Notes under the pieces: model-generated
The model's database searches: none
Told to the model about the DNA's origin: nothing
Seen by the model: only the letters and a program-made list of their open reading frames with translations
Program-made: the position numbers and the translations under genes
In this document: positions 20,304 to 34,100 of the stretch, piece by piece
Layout of the letters: every line of letters starts with the position of its first letter
How positions within the stretch are numbered: position 1 is the first letter of the stretch
Origin: Archivesica marissinica
Taxonomy: Eukaryota > Mollusca > Bivalvia > Venerida > Vesicomyidae
Direction: 5' to 3'
DNA: 64,000 nucleotides
Assembly (NCBI GenBank): GCA_014843695.1
Contig: CM026391.1
Coordinates: 34,898,291-34,962,290, forward strand

Positions 20304-23300
20304 TGTTTCCATAGGCCATATTACATAGTTTCGATTCAAAGATTTATTAACGTACAAGAACATACGACTTTCGCTGTGTCCTACATCGGCAAATCCCCAG
20401 TAACAATTGTTGACCCACATCAATAATTTCGCATCAGTGGGCAGTGTATTTCTTCACCAGTGGGATAGGGTGTTGGGGAACATGAAGACCATGAAGCAAA
20501 CACCCACCAGTCTAATGATGCCATCGCTTCTTACTCTATTTACATCCCAATCCTTTTGCTATTCTCGTGTCTACAGTTGTGCACGGTGTTTGATGTTCTC
20601 GTGTCTACAGTTGTGCACGGTGTTTGATGTTCTCGTGTATACAGTTGTACACGGTGTTTGATGTTCTCGTGTATACAGTTGTGCACGGTGTTTGATGTTC
20701 TCGTGTATACAGTTGTGCACGGTGTTTGATGTTCTCGTGTATACAGTTGTGCACGATGTTTGATGTTCTCGTGTATACAGTTGTACACGATGATTGATGT
20801 TCTCGTGTATACAGTTGTACACGATGTTTGATGTTCTCGTGTATACAGTTGTACACGATGTTTGATGTTCTCGAGTCTACAGTTGTGCACGATGTTTGAT
20901 GTTGTCGTGTATACAGTTGTGCACGATGTTTGATGTTCTAGAGTCTACAGTTGTGCACGATGTTTGATGTTCTCGTGTATACAGTTGTGCACGATGTTTG
21001 ATGTTCTCGTGTATACAGTTGTACACGATGTTTGGTGTTCTCGTGTTTACAGTTGTGCACGATGTTTGATGTTCTAGAGTCTTCAGTTGTGCACGATATT
21101 TGATGTTCTCGTGTATACAGTTGTACACGATGTGTGATGTTCTCGTGTCTACAGTTGTACACGATGTTTGTTGTTCTCGTGTATACAGTTGTACACGATG
21201 TTTGATGTTCTCGTGTCTACAGTTGTACACGATGTTTGATGTTCTCGTGTATACAGTTGTGCACGATGTTTGTTGTTCTCGTGTATACAGTTGTACACGA
21301 TGTTTGATGTTCTCGTGTCTATAGTTGTGCACGGTGTTTGATGTTCTCGTGTATACAGTTGTGCGCGATGTTTGTTGTTCTCGTGTATACAGTTGTGCAC
21401 GGTGTTGGTTGTTCTCGTGTATACAGTTGTGCACCGTGTTTGATGTTCTCGAGTATACAGTTGTACACGATGTGTGATGTTCTAGAGTCTACAGTTGTGC
21501 ACGATGTTTGTTGTTCTCGAGTCTACAGTTGTGCACGGTGTTTGATGTTCTCGTGTATACAGTTGTGCACGATGTTTGATGTTCTCGTGTATACAGTTGT
21601 GCACGATGTTTGCGGTTCTCGTGTATACAGTTGTGCACGATGTTTGATGTTCTCGTGTATACAGTTGTGCACGGTGTTTGATGTTCTCGTGTATACAGTT
21701 GTACACGATGTTTGATGTTCTCGTGTATACAGTTGTACACGATGTTTGATGTTATCGAGTATACAGTTGTGCACGATGTTTGATGTTCTCGTGTCTACAG
21801 TTGTGCACGATGTTTGATGTTCTCGTGTATACAGTTGTGCACGATGTTTGATGTTCTCGTGTATACAGTTGTACACGATGTTTGATGTTATCGTGTATAC
21901 AGTTGTGCACGATGTTTGATGTTCTCGTGTATACAGTTGTGCACGATGTTTGATGTTCTAGAGTCTACAGTTGTGCACGATGTTTGATGTTATCGAGTAT
22001 ACAGTTGTGCACGATGTTTGATGTTCTATAGTATACAGTTGTGCACGATGTTTGATGTTCTCGTGTATACAGTTGTGCACGATGTTTGATGTTCTCGTGT
22101 ATACAGTTGTACACGATGTTTGATGTTCTCGTGTATACAGTTGTACACGATGTTTGATGTTCTCGTGTTTACAGTTGTGCACGATGTTTGATGTTCTAGA
22201 GTCTTCAGTTGTGCACGATATTTGATGTTCTCGTGTATACAGTTGTACACGATGTGTGATGTTCTCGTGTCTACAGTTGTACACGATGTTTGATGTTCTC
22301 GTGTATACAGTTGTGCACGATGTTTGTTGTTCTCGTGTATACAGTTGTACACGATGTTTGATGTTCTCGTGTCTACAGTTGTACACGATGTTTGATGTTC
22401 TCGTGTATACAGTTGTGCACGATGTTTGTTGTTCTCGTGTATACAGTTGTACACGATGTTTGATGTTCTCGTGTCTATAGTTGTGCACGGTGTTTGATGT
22501 TCTCGTGTATACAGTTGTACACGATGTTTGTTGTTCTCGTGTATACAGTTGTGCACGATGTTCGATGTTCTCGTATATATAGTTGTACACGATGTTTGAT
22601 GTTCTCGTGTATACAGTTGTGTACGATGTTTGTTGTTCTCGTGTATACAGTTGTGCACGATGTTTGTTGTTCTCGTATATACTGTTGTGCACGGTGTTTG
22701 ATGTTCTCATGTATACAGTTGTGCACGATGTTTGATGTTCTCGTGTCTATAGTTGTGCAAGATGTTTGTTGTTCTCGTGTATACAGTTGTGCACGCTGTT
22801 TGATGTTCTCGTGCATACAGTTGTGCACGATGTTTGTTGTTCTCGTGTATACAGTTGTGCACGATGTTTGTTGTTCTCGTGTATACAGTTGTACACGATG
22901 TTTGATGTTCTCGTGTATACGGTTGTGCACGATGTTTGATGTTCTCGTGTCTATAGTTGTGCACGATGTTTGTTGTTCTCGTGTATACAGTTGTACACGA
23001 TGTGTGATGTTCTCGTGTATACAGTTGTGCACGATGTTTGTTGTTCTCGTGTATACAGTTGTACACGATGTTTGATGTTATCGAGTATACAGTTGTGCAC
23101 GATGTTTGATGTTCTATAGTCTACAGTTGTACACGATGTTTGATGTTCTCGTGTATACAGTTGTACACGGTGTTGTCGTTCTCGTGTCTACAGTAGTGCA
23201 CGATGTTTGATGTTCTCGTGTCTATAGTTGTGGACGATGTTTGATGTTCTCGTGTATACAGTTGTACACGATGTTTGTTGTTCTCGTGTATACAGTTGTA

Positions 23301-26300
23301 CACGATGTGTGATGTTCTCGTGTCTACAGTTGTACACGATGTTGGATGTTCTCGTGTATACAGTTGTGCACGATGTTTGTTGTTCTCGTGTATACAGTTG
23401 TACACGATGTTTGATGTTCTCGTGTATACAGTTGTGCGCGATGTTTGATGTTCTCGTGTATACAGTTGTGCACGGTGTTGGTTGTTCTCGTGTATACAGT
23501 TGTGCACGGTGTTTGATGTTCTCGAGTCTACAGTTGTACACGATATTTGATATTCTCGAGTCTACAGTTGTACACGATGTTTGATGTTCTAGAGTCTACA
23601 GTTGTGCACGATGTTTGTTGTTCTCGAGTCTACAGTTGTGCACGATGTTTGATGTTCTCGTGTATACAGTTGTGCACGATGTTTGATGTGCTCGTGTATA
23701 CAGTTGTGCACGGTGTTTGATGTTCTTGTGTATACAGTTGTACACGATGTTTGATGTTCTCGAGTATACAGTTGTTGTGCACGATGTTTGATGTTCTAGA
23801 GTCTACAGTTGTGCACGATGTTTGATGTTCTCGTGTATACAGTTGTGCACGATGTTTGATGTTCTCGTGTATACAGTTGTACACGATGTTTGATGTTATC
23901 GAGTCTACAGTTGTGCACGATGTTTGATGTTATCGAGTATACAGTTGTGCACGATGTTTGATGTTCTATAGTCTACAGTTGTGCACGATGTTTGATGTTC
24001 TCGTGTATACAGTTGTACACGATGTTTGATATTCTCGTGTATACAGTTGTACACGATGTTTGTTGTTCTCGTGTATACAGTTGTGCACGATGTTCGATGT
24101 TCTCGTGTATACAGTTGTACACGATGTTTGATGTTCTCGTGTATACAATTGTGTACGATGTTTGTTGTTCTCGTGTATACAGTTGTGTACGATGTTTGTT
24201 GTTCTCGTGTATACAGTTGTGCACTATGTTTGTTGTTCTCGTGTATACAGTTGTACACGATGTTTTATGTTCTCGTGTATACAGTTGTACACGATGTTTG
24301 ATGTTCTCGTTTATACAGTTGTGCACGATGTTTGATGTTCTAGAGTCTACAGTTGTGCGCGATGTTTGATGTTCTCGTGTATACAGTTGTGCACGATGTT
24401 TGATGTTCTCGTGTATACAGTTGTACACGATGTTTGATGTTATCGAGTCTACAGTTGTGCACGATGTTTGATGTTCTCGTGTATACAGTTGTGCACGATG
24501 TTTGATGTTCTAGAGTCTACAGTTGTGCACGATGTTTGATGTTATCGAGTATACAGTTGTGCACGATGTTTGATGTTCTATAGTCTACAGTTGTGCACGA
24601 TGTTTGATGTTCTCGTGTATACAGTTGTGCACGATGTTTGATGTTCTCGTGTATACAGTTGTACACGATGTTTGATGTTCTCGTGTATACAGTTGTACAC
24701 GATGTTTGTTGTTCTCGTGTTTACAGTTGTGCACGATGTTCGATGTTCTCGTGTATACAGTTGTACACGATGTTTGATGTTCTCGTGTATACAATTGTGT
24801 ACGATGTTTGTTGTTCTCGTGTATACAGTTGTGCACGATGTTTGTTATTATCGTGTATACAGTTGTGCACGATGTTTGTTGTTCTCGTGTATACAGTTGT
24901 GCACGATGTTTGATGTTCTCGTGTATACAGTTGTGCACTATGTTTGATGTTCTCGTGTCTATAGTTGTGCACGATGTTTGATGTTCTCGTGTATACAGTT
25001 GTACACGATGTTTGATGTTCTCGTGTTTACAGTTGTGCACGATGTTTGATGTTCTAGAGTCTTCAGTTGTGCACGATATTTGATGTTCTCGTGTCTACAG
25101 TTGTACACGATGTTTGATGTTCTCGTGTATACAGTTGTGCACGATGTTTGTTGTTCTCGTGTATACAGTTGTACACGATGTTTGATGTTCTCGTGTCTAC
25201 AGTTGTACACGATGTTTGATGTTCTCGTGTATACAGTTGTGCACGATGTTTGTTGTTCTCGTGTATACAGTTGTACACGATGTTTGATGTTCTCGTGTCT
25301 ATAGTTGTGCACGGTGTTTGATGTTCTCGTGTATACAGTTGTACACGATGTTTGATGTTCTCGTGTATACAATTGTGTACGATGTTTGTTGTTCTCGTGT
25401 AAACAGTTGTGCACGATGTTTGTTGATCTCGTGTATACAGTTGTACACGATGTTTGATGTTCTCGTGTCTATAGTTGTGCACGGTGTTTGATGTTCTCGT
25501 GTATACAGTTGTGCGCGATGTTTGTTGTTCTCGTGTATACAGTTGTGCACGGTGTTGGTTGTTCTCGTGTATACAGTGGTGCACCGTGTTTGATGTTCTC
25601 GAGTATACAGTTGTACACGATGTTTGATGTTCTAGAGTCTACAGTTGTGCACGATGTTTGTTGTTCTCGAGTCTACAGTTGTGCACGGTGTTTGATGTTC
25701 TCGTGTATACAGTTGTGCACGATGTTTGATGTTCTCGTGTATACAGTTGTGAACGATGTTTGCGGTTCTCGTGTATACAGTTGTGCACGATGTTTGATGT
25801 TCTCGTGTATAGAGTTGTGCACGGTGTTTGATGTTCTCGTGTATACAGTTGTACACGATGTTTTATGTTCTCGTGTATACAGTTGTACACGATGTTTGAT
25901 GTTATCGAGTATACAGTTGTGCACGATGTTTGATGTTCTAGAGTCTACAGTTGTGCACGATGTTTGATGTTCTCGTGTATACAGTTGTGCACGATGTTTG
26001 ATGTTCTCGTGTATACAGTTGTACACGATGTTTGATGTTATCGAGTCTACAGTTGTGCACGATGTTTGATGTTCTCGTGTATACAGTTGTGCACGATGTT
26101 TGATGTTCTAGAGTCTACAGTTGTGCACGATGTTTGATGTTATCGAGTATACAGTTGTGCACGATGTTTGATGTTCTATAGTCTACAGTTGTGCACGATG
26201 TTTGATGTTCTCGTGTATACAGTTGTGCACGATGTTTGATGTTCTCGTGTATACAGTTGTGCACGATGTTTGTTGTTCTCGTGTATACAGTTGTACACGA

Positions 26301-26573
26301 TGTGTGATGTTCTCGTGTCTACAGTTGTACACGATGTTTGATGTTCTCGTGTATACAGTTGTGCACGATGTTTGTTGTTCTCGTGTATACAGTTGTGCAC
26401 GATGTTTGATGTTCTCGTGTATACAGTTGTGCACGATGTTTGATGTTCTCGTGTATACAGTTGTGCACGATGTTGTTGTTCTCGTGTATACAGTTGTGCA
26501 CGATGTTTGTGTTCTCGGTTACAGTTGTCACGATTTTGTGTTCTCGTGTATACAGTTGTACACGATGTTTGAT

Positions 26574-28141
26574 GTTCTCGTGTATACAGTTGTGCACGGT
26601 GTTTGATGTTCTCGAGTCTACAGTTGTACACGATATTTGATGTTCTCGAGTCCATAATTGTGCACGATGTTTCTTGTTCTCGTGTAAACAGTTGTGCACG
26701 CTGTTTGATGTTCTCGTGTATACAGTTGTGCACGATGTTTGTTGTTCTCGTGTATACAGTTGTGCACGATGTTTGTTGTTCTCGTGTATACAGTTGTGCA
26801 CGGTGTTTGATGTTCTCGAGTCTACAGTTGTACACGATATTTGATGTTCTCGAGTCTACAGTTGTACACGATGTTTGATGTTCTAGTGTATACAGTTGTG
26901 CACAATGTTTGTTGTTCTCGAGTCTACAGTTGTGCACGGTGTTTGATGTTCTCGTGTATACAGTTGTGCACGATGTTTGATGTTCTCGTGCATACAGTTG
27001 TGCACGATGTTTGATGTGCTCGTGTATACAGTTGTACACGATGTTTGTTGTTCTCGTGTATACAGTTGTGCACGATGTTTGTTGTTCTCGTATATACTGT
27101 TGTGCACGGTGTTTGATGTTCTCGTGTATACAGTTGTGCACGATGTTTGATGTTCTCGTGTCTATAGTTGTGCACGATGTTTGTTGTTCTCGTGTATACA
27201 GTTGTGCACGCTGTTTGATGTTCTCGTGCATACAGTTGTGCACGATGTTTGTTGTTCATGTGTATACAGTTGTGCACGATGTTTGTTGTTCTCGTGTATA
27301 CAGTTGTACACGATGTTTGATGTTCTAGTGTATACAGTTGTGCACAATGTTTGTTGTTCTCGAGTCTACAGTTGTGCACGGTGTTTGATGTTCTCGTGTA
27401 TACAGTTGTGCACGGTGTTTGATGTTCTCGAGTCTACAGTTGTACACGATATTTGATGTTCTCGAGTCCATAATTGTGCACGATGTTTCTTGTTCTCGTG
27501 TAAACAGTTGTGCACGCTGTTTGATGTTCTCGTGTATACAGTTGTGCACGATGTTTGTTGTTCTCGTGTATACAGTTGTGCACGATGTTTGTTGTTCTCG
27601 TGTATACAGTTGTGCACGGTGTTTGATGTTCTCGAGTCTACAGTTGTACACGATATTTGATGTTCTCGAGTCTACAGTTGTACACGATGTTTGATGTTCT
27701 AGTGTATACAGTTGTGCACAATGTTTGTTGTTCTCGAGTCTACAGTTGTGCACGGTGTTTGATGTTCTCGTGTATACAGTTGTGCACGATGTTTGATGTT
27801 CTCGTGCATACAGTTGTGCACGATGTTTGATGTGCTCGTGTATACAGTTGTACACGATGTTTGTTGTTCTCGTGTATACAGTTGTGCACGATGTTTGTTG
27901 TTCTCGTATATACTGTTGTGCACGGTGTTTGATGTTCTCGTGTATACAGTTGTGCACGATGTTTGATGTTCTCGTGTCTATAGTTGTGCACGATGTTTGT
28001 TGTTCTCGTGTATACAGTTGTGCACGCTGTTTGATGTTCTCGTGCATACAGTTGTGCACGATGTTTGTTGTTCATGTGTATACAGTTGTGCACGATGTTT
28101 GTTGTTCTCGTGTATACAGTTGTACACGATGTTTGATGTTC
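26574..28141. repeat. 816-bp tandem duplication inside satellite B
   Basis: The block 26574-27325 recurs at 27390-28141, offset exactly 816 bp (24 monomers). It carries the same rare variants in the same order, for example GAGTCCATAATTGTG at about 26649 and 27465 and the CTCGTATATACTGTTG unit. I found no difference at the points compared. The copies diverge at 28141. Confidence 0.93.
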
Positions 28142-31100
28142 TCGTTTATACAGTTGTGCACGATGTTTGATGTTCTCGTATATACAGTTATACAGGATGT
28201 TTGATGTTCTCGTTTATACAGTTGTGCACGATGTTTGATGTTCTTGTGTATACAGTTGTGCACGATGTGTGCTGTTCTCGTGTATACAGTTGTACACGAT
28301 GTTTTATGTTCTCGTTTATACAGTTGTGCACGATGTTTGATGTTCTCGTTTATACAGTTGTGCACGATGTTTGATGTTCTCGTGTATACAGTTGTCCACG
28401 ATGTTTGATGTTCTCGTTTATACAGTTGTGCACGATGTTTGATGTTCTCGTTTATACAGTTGTGCACGGTGTTCGATGTTCTCGTGTATACAGTTGTGCA
28501 CGATGTTTGTTGTTCTCGTGTATACAGTTGTGCACGATGTTTGTTGGTCTCGTATATACAGTTGTTCACGATGTTTGATGTTCTCGTGTATACAGTTGTA
28601 CAAAATATTTGATGTTCTCGTGTATAAAGTTGTGCACGATGTTTGTTGATCTCGAGTATACAGTTGTGCACGATGTTTGTTGTTCTCGTGTATACAGTTG
28701 TGCACGATGTTTGATGTTCTCGTGTATACAGTTGTGCACGATGTTTGATGTTCTAGAGTCTACAGTTGTGCACGATGTTTGAGGTTCTCGTGTATACAGT
28801 TATACACGATGTTTGATGTTCTCGTTTATACAGTTGTGCACGATGTTTGATGTTCTTGTGTATACAGTTGTGCACGGTGTGTGCTGTTCTCGTGTATACA
28901 GTTGTACACGATGTTTGATGTTCTCGTTTATACATTTGTGCAAGGTGTTCGATGTTCTCGTGTATACAGTTGTGCACGATGTTTGTTGTTCTCGTGTATA
29001 CAGTTGTGCACGATGTTTGTTGTTCTCGTGTATACAGTTGTGCATGATGTTTGATGTTCTCGTGTATGCAGTTGTACACGATGTTTGATTTGATCGAGTC
29101 TACAGTTGGGCACGATGTTTGATGTTCTAGAGTCTACAGTTGTGCACGATGTTTGATGTTCTCGTTTATACAGTTGTGCACGATGTTTGATGTTCTCATG
29201 TATACAGTTTGTACGGTGTGAGCTGTTCTCGTGTATACAGTTGTACACGATGTTTGATGTTCTCGTTTATACAGTTGTACACGATGTTTGATGTTCACGT
29301 GTATACAGTTGTGCAAGATGTTTGTTGTTCTCGTGTATACAGTTGTGCACGATGTTTGATGTTCTCGTGTATGCAGTTGTACACGATGTTTGATGTTATC
29401 GAGTCTACAGTTGTGCACGATGTTTGATGTTCTAGAGTCTACAGTTGTGCACGATGTTTGATTTTCTCGTGTTTACAGTTGTACACGATGTGTGATGTTC
29501 TCGTGTCTACAGTTGTACACGATGTTTGATGTTTTCGTGTATAAAGTTGTGCACGATGTTTGTTGTTCTCGAGTATACAGTTGTGTACGATGTTTGATGT
29601 TCTAGAGTCTACAGTTGTGCACGATGTTTGATGTTCTCGTGTTTACAGTTGTACACGATGTTTGATGTTCTCGTGTATATAGTTGTACACGATGTTTGAT
29701 GTTCTCGTGTAAAGTTGTGCACGGTGTTTGTTGTTCTCGAGTATACTGTTGTGCACGATGTTTGTTGTTCTCGTGTATACAGTTGTGCACGATGTTTGAT
29801 GTTCTCGTGTATACAGTTGTGCACGATGTTTAATGTTCTAGAGTCTACAGTTGTGCACGATGTTTGATGTTCTCGTGTATACAGTTATACTCGATGTTTG
29901 ATGTTCTCGTTTATACAGTTGTGCACGATGTTTGATGTTCTTGTGTATACAGTTGTGCACGGTGTGTGCTGTTCTCGTGTATACAGTTGTACACGATGTT
30001 TGATGTTCTCGTTTATACAGTTGTGCACGATGTTTGATGTTCTCGTGTATACAGTTGTGCACGATGTTTGATGTTCTCGTTTATACAGTTGTGCACGATG
30101 TTTGATGTTCTCGTTTATACAGTTGTGCACGATGTTCGATGTTCTCGTGTATACAGTTGTGCACGATGTTTGTTGTTCTCGTGTATACAGTTGTGCACGA
30201 TGTTGATGTTCTCGGTATACAGTTTGCACGATGTTTGATGTTCTCGTGTATGCAGTTGTACACGATGTTTGATGTTATCGAGTCTACAGTTGTGCACGAT
30301 GTTTGATGTTCTAGAGTCTACAGTTGTGCACGATGTTTGATGTTCTCGTGTATACAGTTGTGCACGATGTTTGATGTTCTCGTGTATACAGTTGTACACG
30401 ATGTTTGATGTTCTCGTGTATACAGTTGTGCACGATGTTTGATGTTCTCGTGTATACAGTTGTACACGATGTTTGATGTTCTCGTGTATACAGTTGTGCA
30501 CGATGTTTGATGTTCTCGTGTATACAGTTGTACACGATGATTGTTGTTCTCGAGTCTACAGTTGTGCACGATGTTTGATGTTCTAGAGTCTACAGTTGTG
30601 CACGATGTTTGATGTTCTCGTTAACAGTTGTGCACGATGTTTGATGTTCTCGTGTATACAGTTTGCACGATGTTGCTGTTCTCGTGTATACAGTTGTACA
30701 CGATGTTTGATGTTCTCGTTATACAGTTGTGCACGATGTTTGATGTTCTCGTGTATACAGTTGTGCACGATGTTTGTTGTTCTCGTGTATACAGTTGTGC
30801 ACGATGTTTGATGTTCTCGTGTAGTCTACAGTTGTGCACGATGTTTGATTCTTTACAGTTGTGCACGATGTTTGATGTTCTCGTGTATACAGTTGTGCAC
30901 GATGTTTGATGTTCTCGTGTATACAGTTGTACACGATGTTTGATGTTCTCGTGTATACAGTTGTGCACGATGTTTGATGTTCTCGTGTATACAGTTGTGC
31001 ACGATGTTTGATGTTCTCGTGTATACAGTTGTGCACGGTGTTTGCTGTTCTCGTGTATACAGTTGTACACGATGTTTGATGTTCTCGTTTATACAGTTGT

Positions 31101-34100
31101 GCACGATGTTTGATGTTCTCGTGTATACAGTTGTGCACGATGTTTGTTGTTCTCGTGTATACAGTTGTGCACGATGTTTGATGTTATCGTGTATACAGTT
31201 GTGCACGATGTTTGATGTTCTCGTGTATACAGTTGTGCACGATGTTTGATGTTCTCGTTTATACAGTTGTGCACAGTGTTCGATGTTCTCGTGTATACAG
31301 TTGTGCACGATGTTTGTGGTTCTCGTGTATACAGTTGTGCACGATGTTTGTTGTTCTCGTGTATACAGTTGTGCACGATGTTTGATGTTCTCGTGTATGC
31401 AGTTGTACACGATGTTTGATGTTATCGAGTCTACAGTTGTGCACGGTGTTTGATGTTCTAGAGTCTACAGTTGTGCACGATGGTTGATGGTCTCGTGTAT
31501 ACAGTTGTGCACGATGTTCGATATTCTCGTGTTTACAGTTGTACACGATGTTTGATGTTCTCGTGTCTACAGTTGTGCACGATATTTGATGTTCTCGTGT
31601 ATACAGTTGTGCACGATATTTGATGTTCTCGTGTCTACAGTTGTGCACGATGTTTGTTGTTCTCGTGTATACAGTTGTGCACGATGTTTGATGTTCTCGT
31701 GTATACAGTTGTACACGATGTTAGATGTTCTCGTGTATACAGTTGTACACGATGTTTGATGTTCTCGTGTTTACAGTTATGCACGATGTTTGATGTTCTC
31801 GTGTATACAGTTGTACACGATGTGTGATGTTCTCGTGTCTACAGTTGTACACGATGTTTGATGTTCTCGTGTATACAGTTGTGCACGATGTTTGTTGTTC
31901 TCGAGTATACAGTTGTGCACGATGTTTGTTGTTCTCGTGTATACAGTTGTGCACGATGTTTGATGTTCTCGTGCATACAGTTGTGCACGGTGTTTGATGT
32001 TCTCGTGCATACAGTTGTGCACGATGTTTGATGTTCTCGTGTATACAGTTGTACACGGTGTTTGATGTTCTCGTGTATACAGTTGTACACGATGTTTTAT
32101 GTTCTCGTGTATACAGTTGTGCACGATGTTTGATGTTCTCGTGATACAGTTGTGCACGTTTTGATGTTCTCGAGTCTAAGTTGTACACGATGTTTGATGT
32201 TCTCGTATACAGTTGTGCACGATGTTTGTTTCTCGTGTATACAGTTGTCACGATGTTTTGTTCTGGTATACAGTTGTACACGATGTTTGATGTTCTCGTG
32301 TATACAGTTGTACACGATGTTTGTTGTTCTCGAGTATACAGTTGTGCACGATGTTTGATGTTCTCGTGTATACAGTTGTGCACGATGTTTGATGTTCTCG
32401 TGTATACAGTTGTGCACGATGTTTGATGTTCTCGTGTATACAGTTGTGCACGATGTTTGATGTTCTCGTGTATACAGTTGTGCACAACAACACAACACAA
32501 TGTTCTAGAGTCTACAGTTGTGCACGATGTTTGATGTTCTCGTGTATACAGTTGTGCACGATGTTTGATGTTCTCGTGTATACAGTTGTGCACGATGTTA
32601 TGTTCTCTGTATACAGTTGTACACGATGTTTGATGTTCTCGTGTATACAGTTGTGCACGATGTTTGATGTTCTCGTGTATACAGTTGTGCACGATGTTTG
32701 ATGTTCTCGTGTATACAGTTGTGCACGATGTTTGATGTTCTCGTGTATACAGTTGTGCACGATGTTTGATGTTCTCGTGTATACAGTTGTGCACGATGTT
32801 TGATGTTCTCGTGTATACAGTTGTGCACGATGTTTGATGTTCTCGTGTATACAGTTGTGCACGATGTTTGATGTTCTCGTGTATACAGTTGTGCACGATG
32901 TTTGATGTTCTCGTGTATACAGTTGTGCACGATGTTTGATGTTCTCGTGTATACAGTTGTGCACGATGTTTGATGTTCTCGTGTATACAGTTGTGCACGA
33001 TGTTTGATGTTCTCGTGTATACAGTTGTGCACGATGTTTGATGTTCTCGTGTATACAGTTGTACACGATGTTTGATGTTCTCGTGTATACAGTTGTGCAC
33101 GATGTTTGTTGTTCTCGAGTATACAGTTGTGCACGATGTTTGATGTTCTCGTGTATACAGTTGTACACGATGTTTGATGTTCTCGTGTATACAGTTGTGC
33201 ACGATGTTTGTTGTTCTCGTATATACAGTTGTGCACGATGTTTGATGTTCTCGTGTATACAGTTGTACACGATGTTTGATGTTATCGAGTCTACAGTTGT
33301 GCACGATGTTTGATGTTCTAGAGTCTACAGTTGTGCACGATGTTTGTTGTTCTCGAGTCTACAGTTGTGCACGATGTTTGATGTTCTAGAGTCTACAGTT
33401 GTGCACGATGTTTGATGTTCTCGTGTATACAGTTGTGCACGGTGTGTGCTGTTCTCGTGTATACAGTTGTACACGATGTTTGATGTTCTCGTGTATACAG
33501 TTGTGCACGATGTTTGTTGTTCTCGTGTATACAGTTGTGCACGATGTTTGATGTTCTCCTGTATCAGTTGTACACGATCATTGATGTTATCGAGTCTACA
33601 GTTGTGCACGATGTTTGATGTTCTAGAGTCTACAGTTGTGCACGATGTTTGATGTTCTCGTGTATACAGTTGTGCACGATGTTTGATGTTCTCGTGTATA
33701 CAGTTGTGCACGATGTTTGATGTTCTCGTGTATACAGTTGTGCACGATGTTTGTTGTTCTCGTGTATACAGTTGTGCACGATGTTGATGTTCTCGTGTAT
33801 ACAGTTGTGCACGATGTTTGATGTTCTCGTGTATGCAGTTGTACACGATGTTTGATGTTATCGAGTCTACAGTTGTGCACGATGTTTGATGTTCTAGAGT
33901 CTACAGTTGTGCACGATGTTTGATGTTCTCGTGTATACAGTTGTGCACGATGTTTGATGTTCTCGTGTATACAGTTTGTACGGTGTGAGCTGTTCTCGTG
34001 TATACAGTTGTACACGATGTTTGATGTTCTCGTTTATACAGTTGTGCACGATGTTTGATGTTCACGTGTATACAGTTGTGCACGATGTTTGTTGTTCTCG

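Noticed and set aside
31721..33304. 527-codon and many shorter 34-residue-period open frames in satellite B
   Set aside because: A 34-bp unit with few stops gives a 34-codon period in every phase on both strands. Breaks coincide with single-base variants, and nothing suggests selection.
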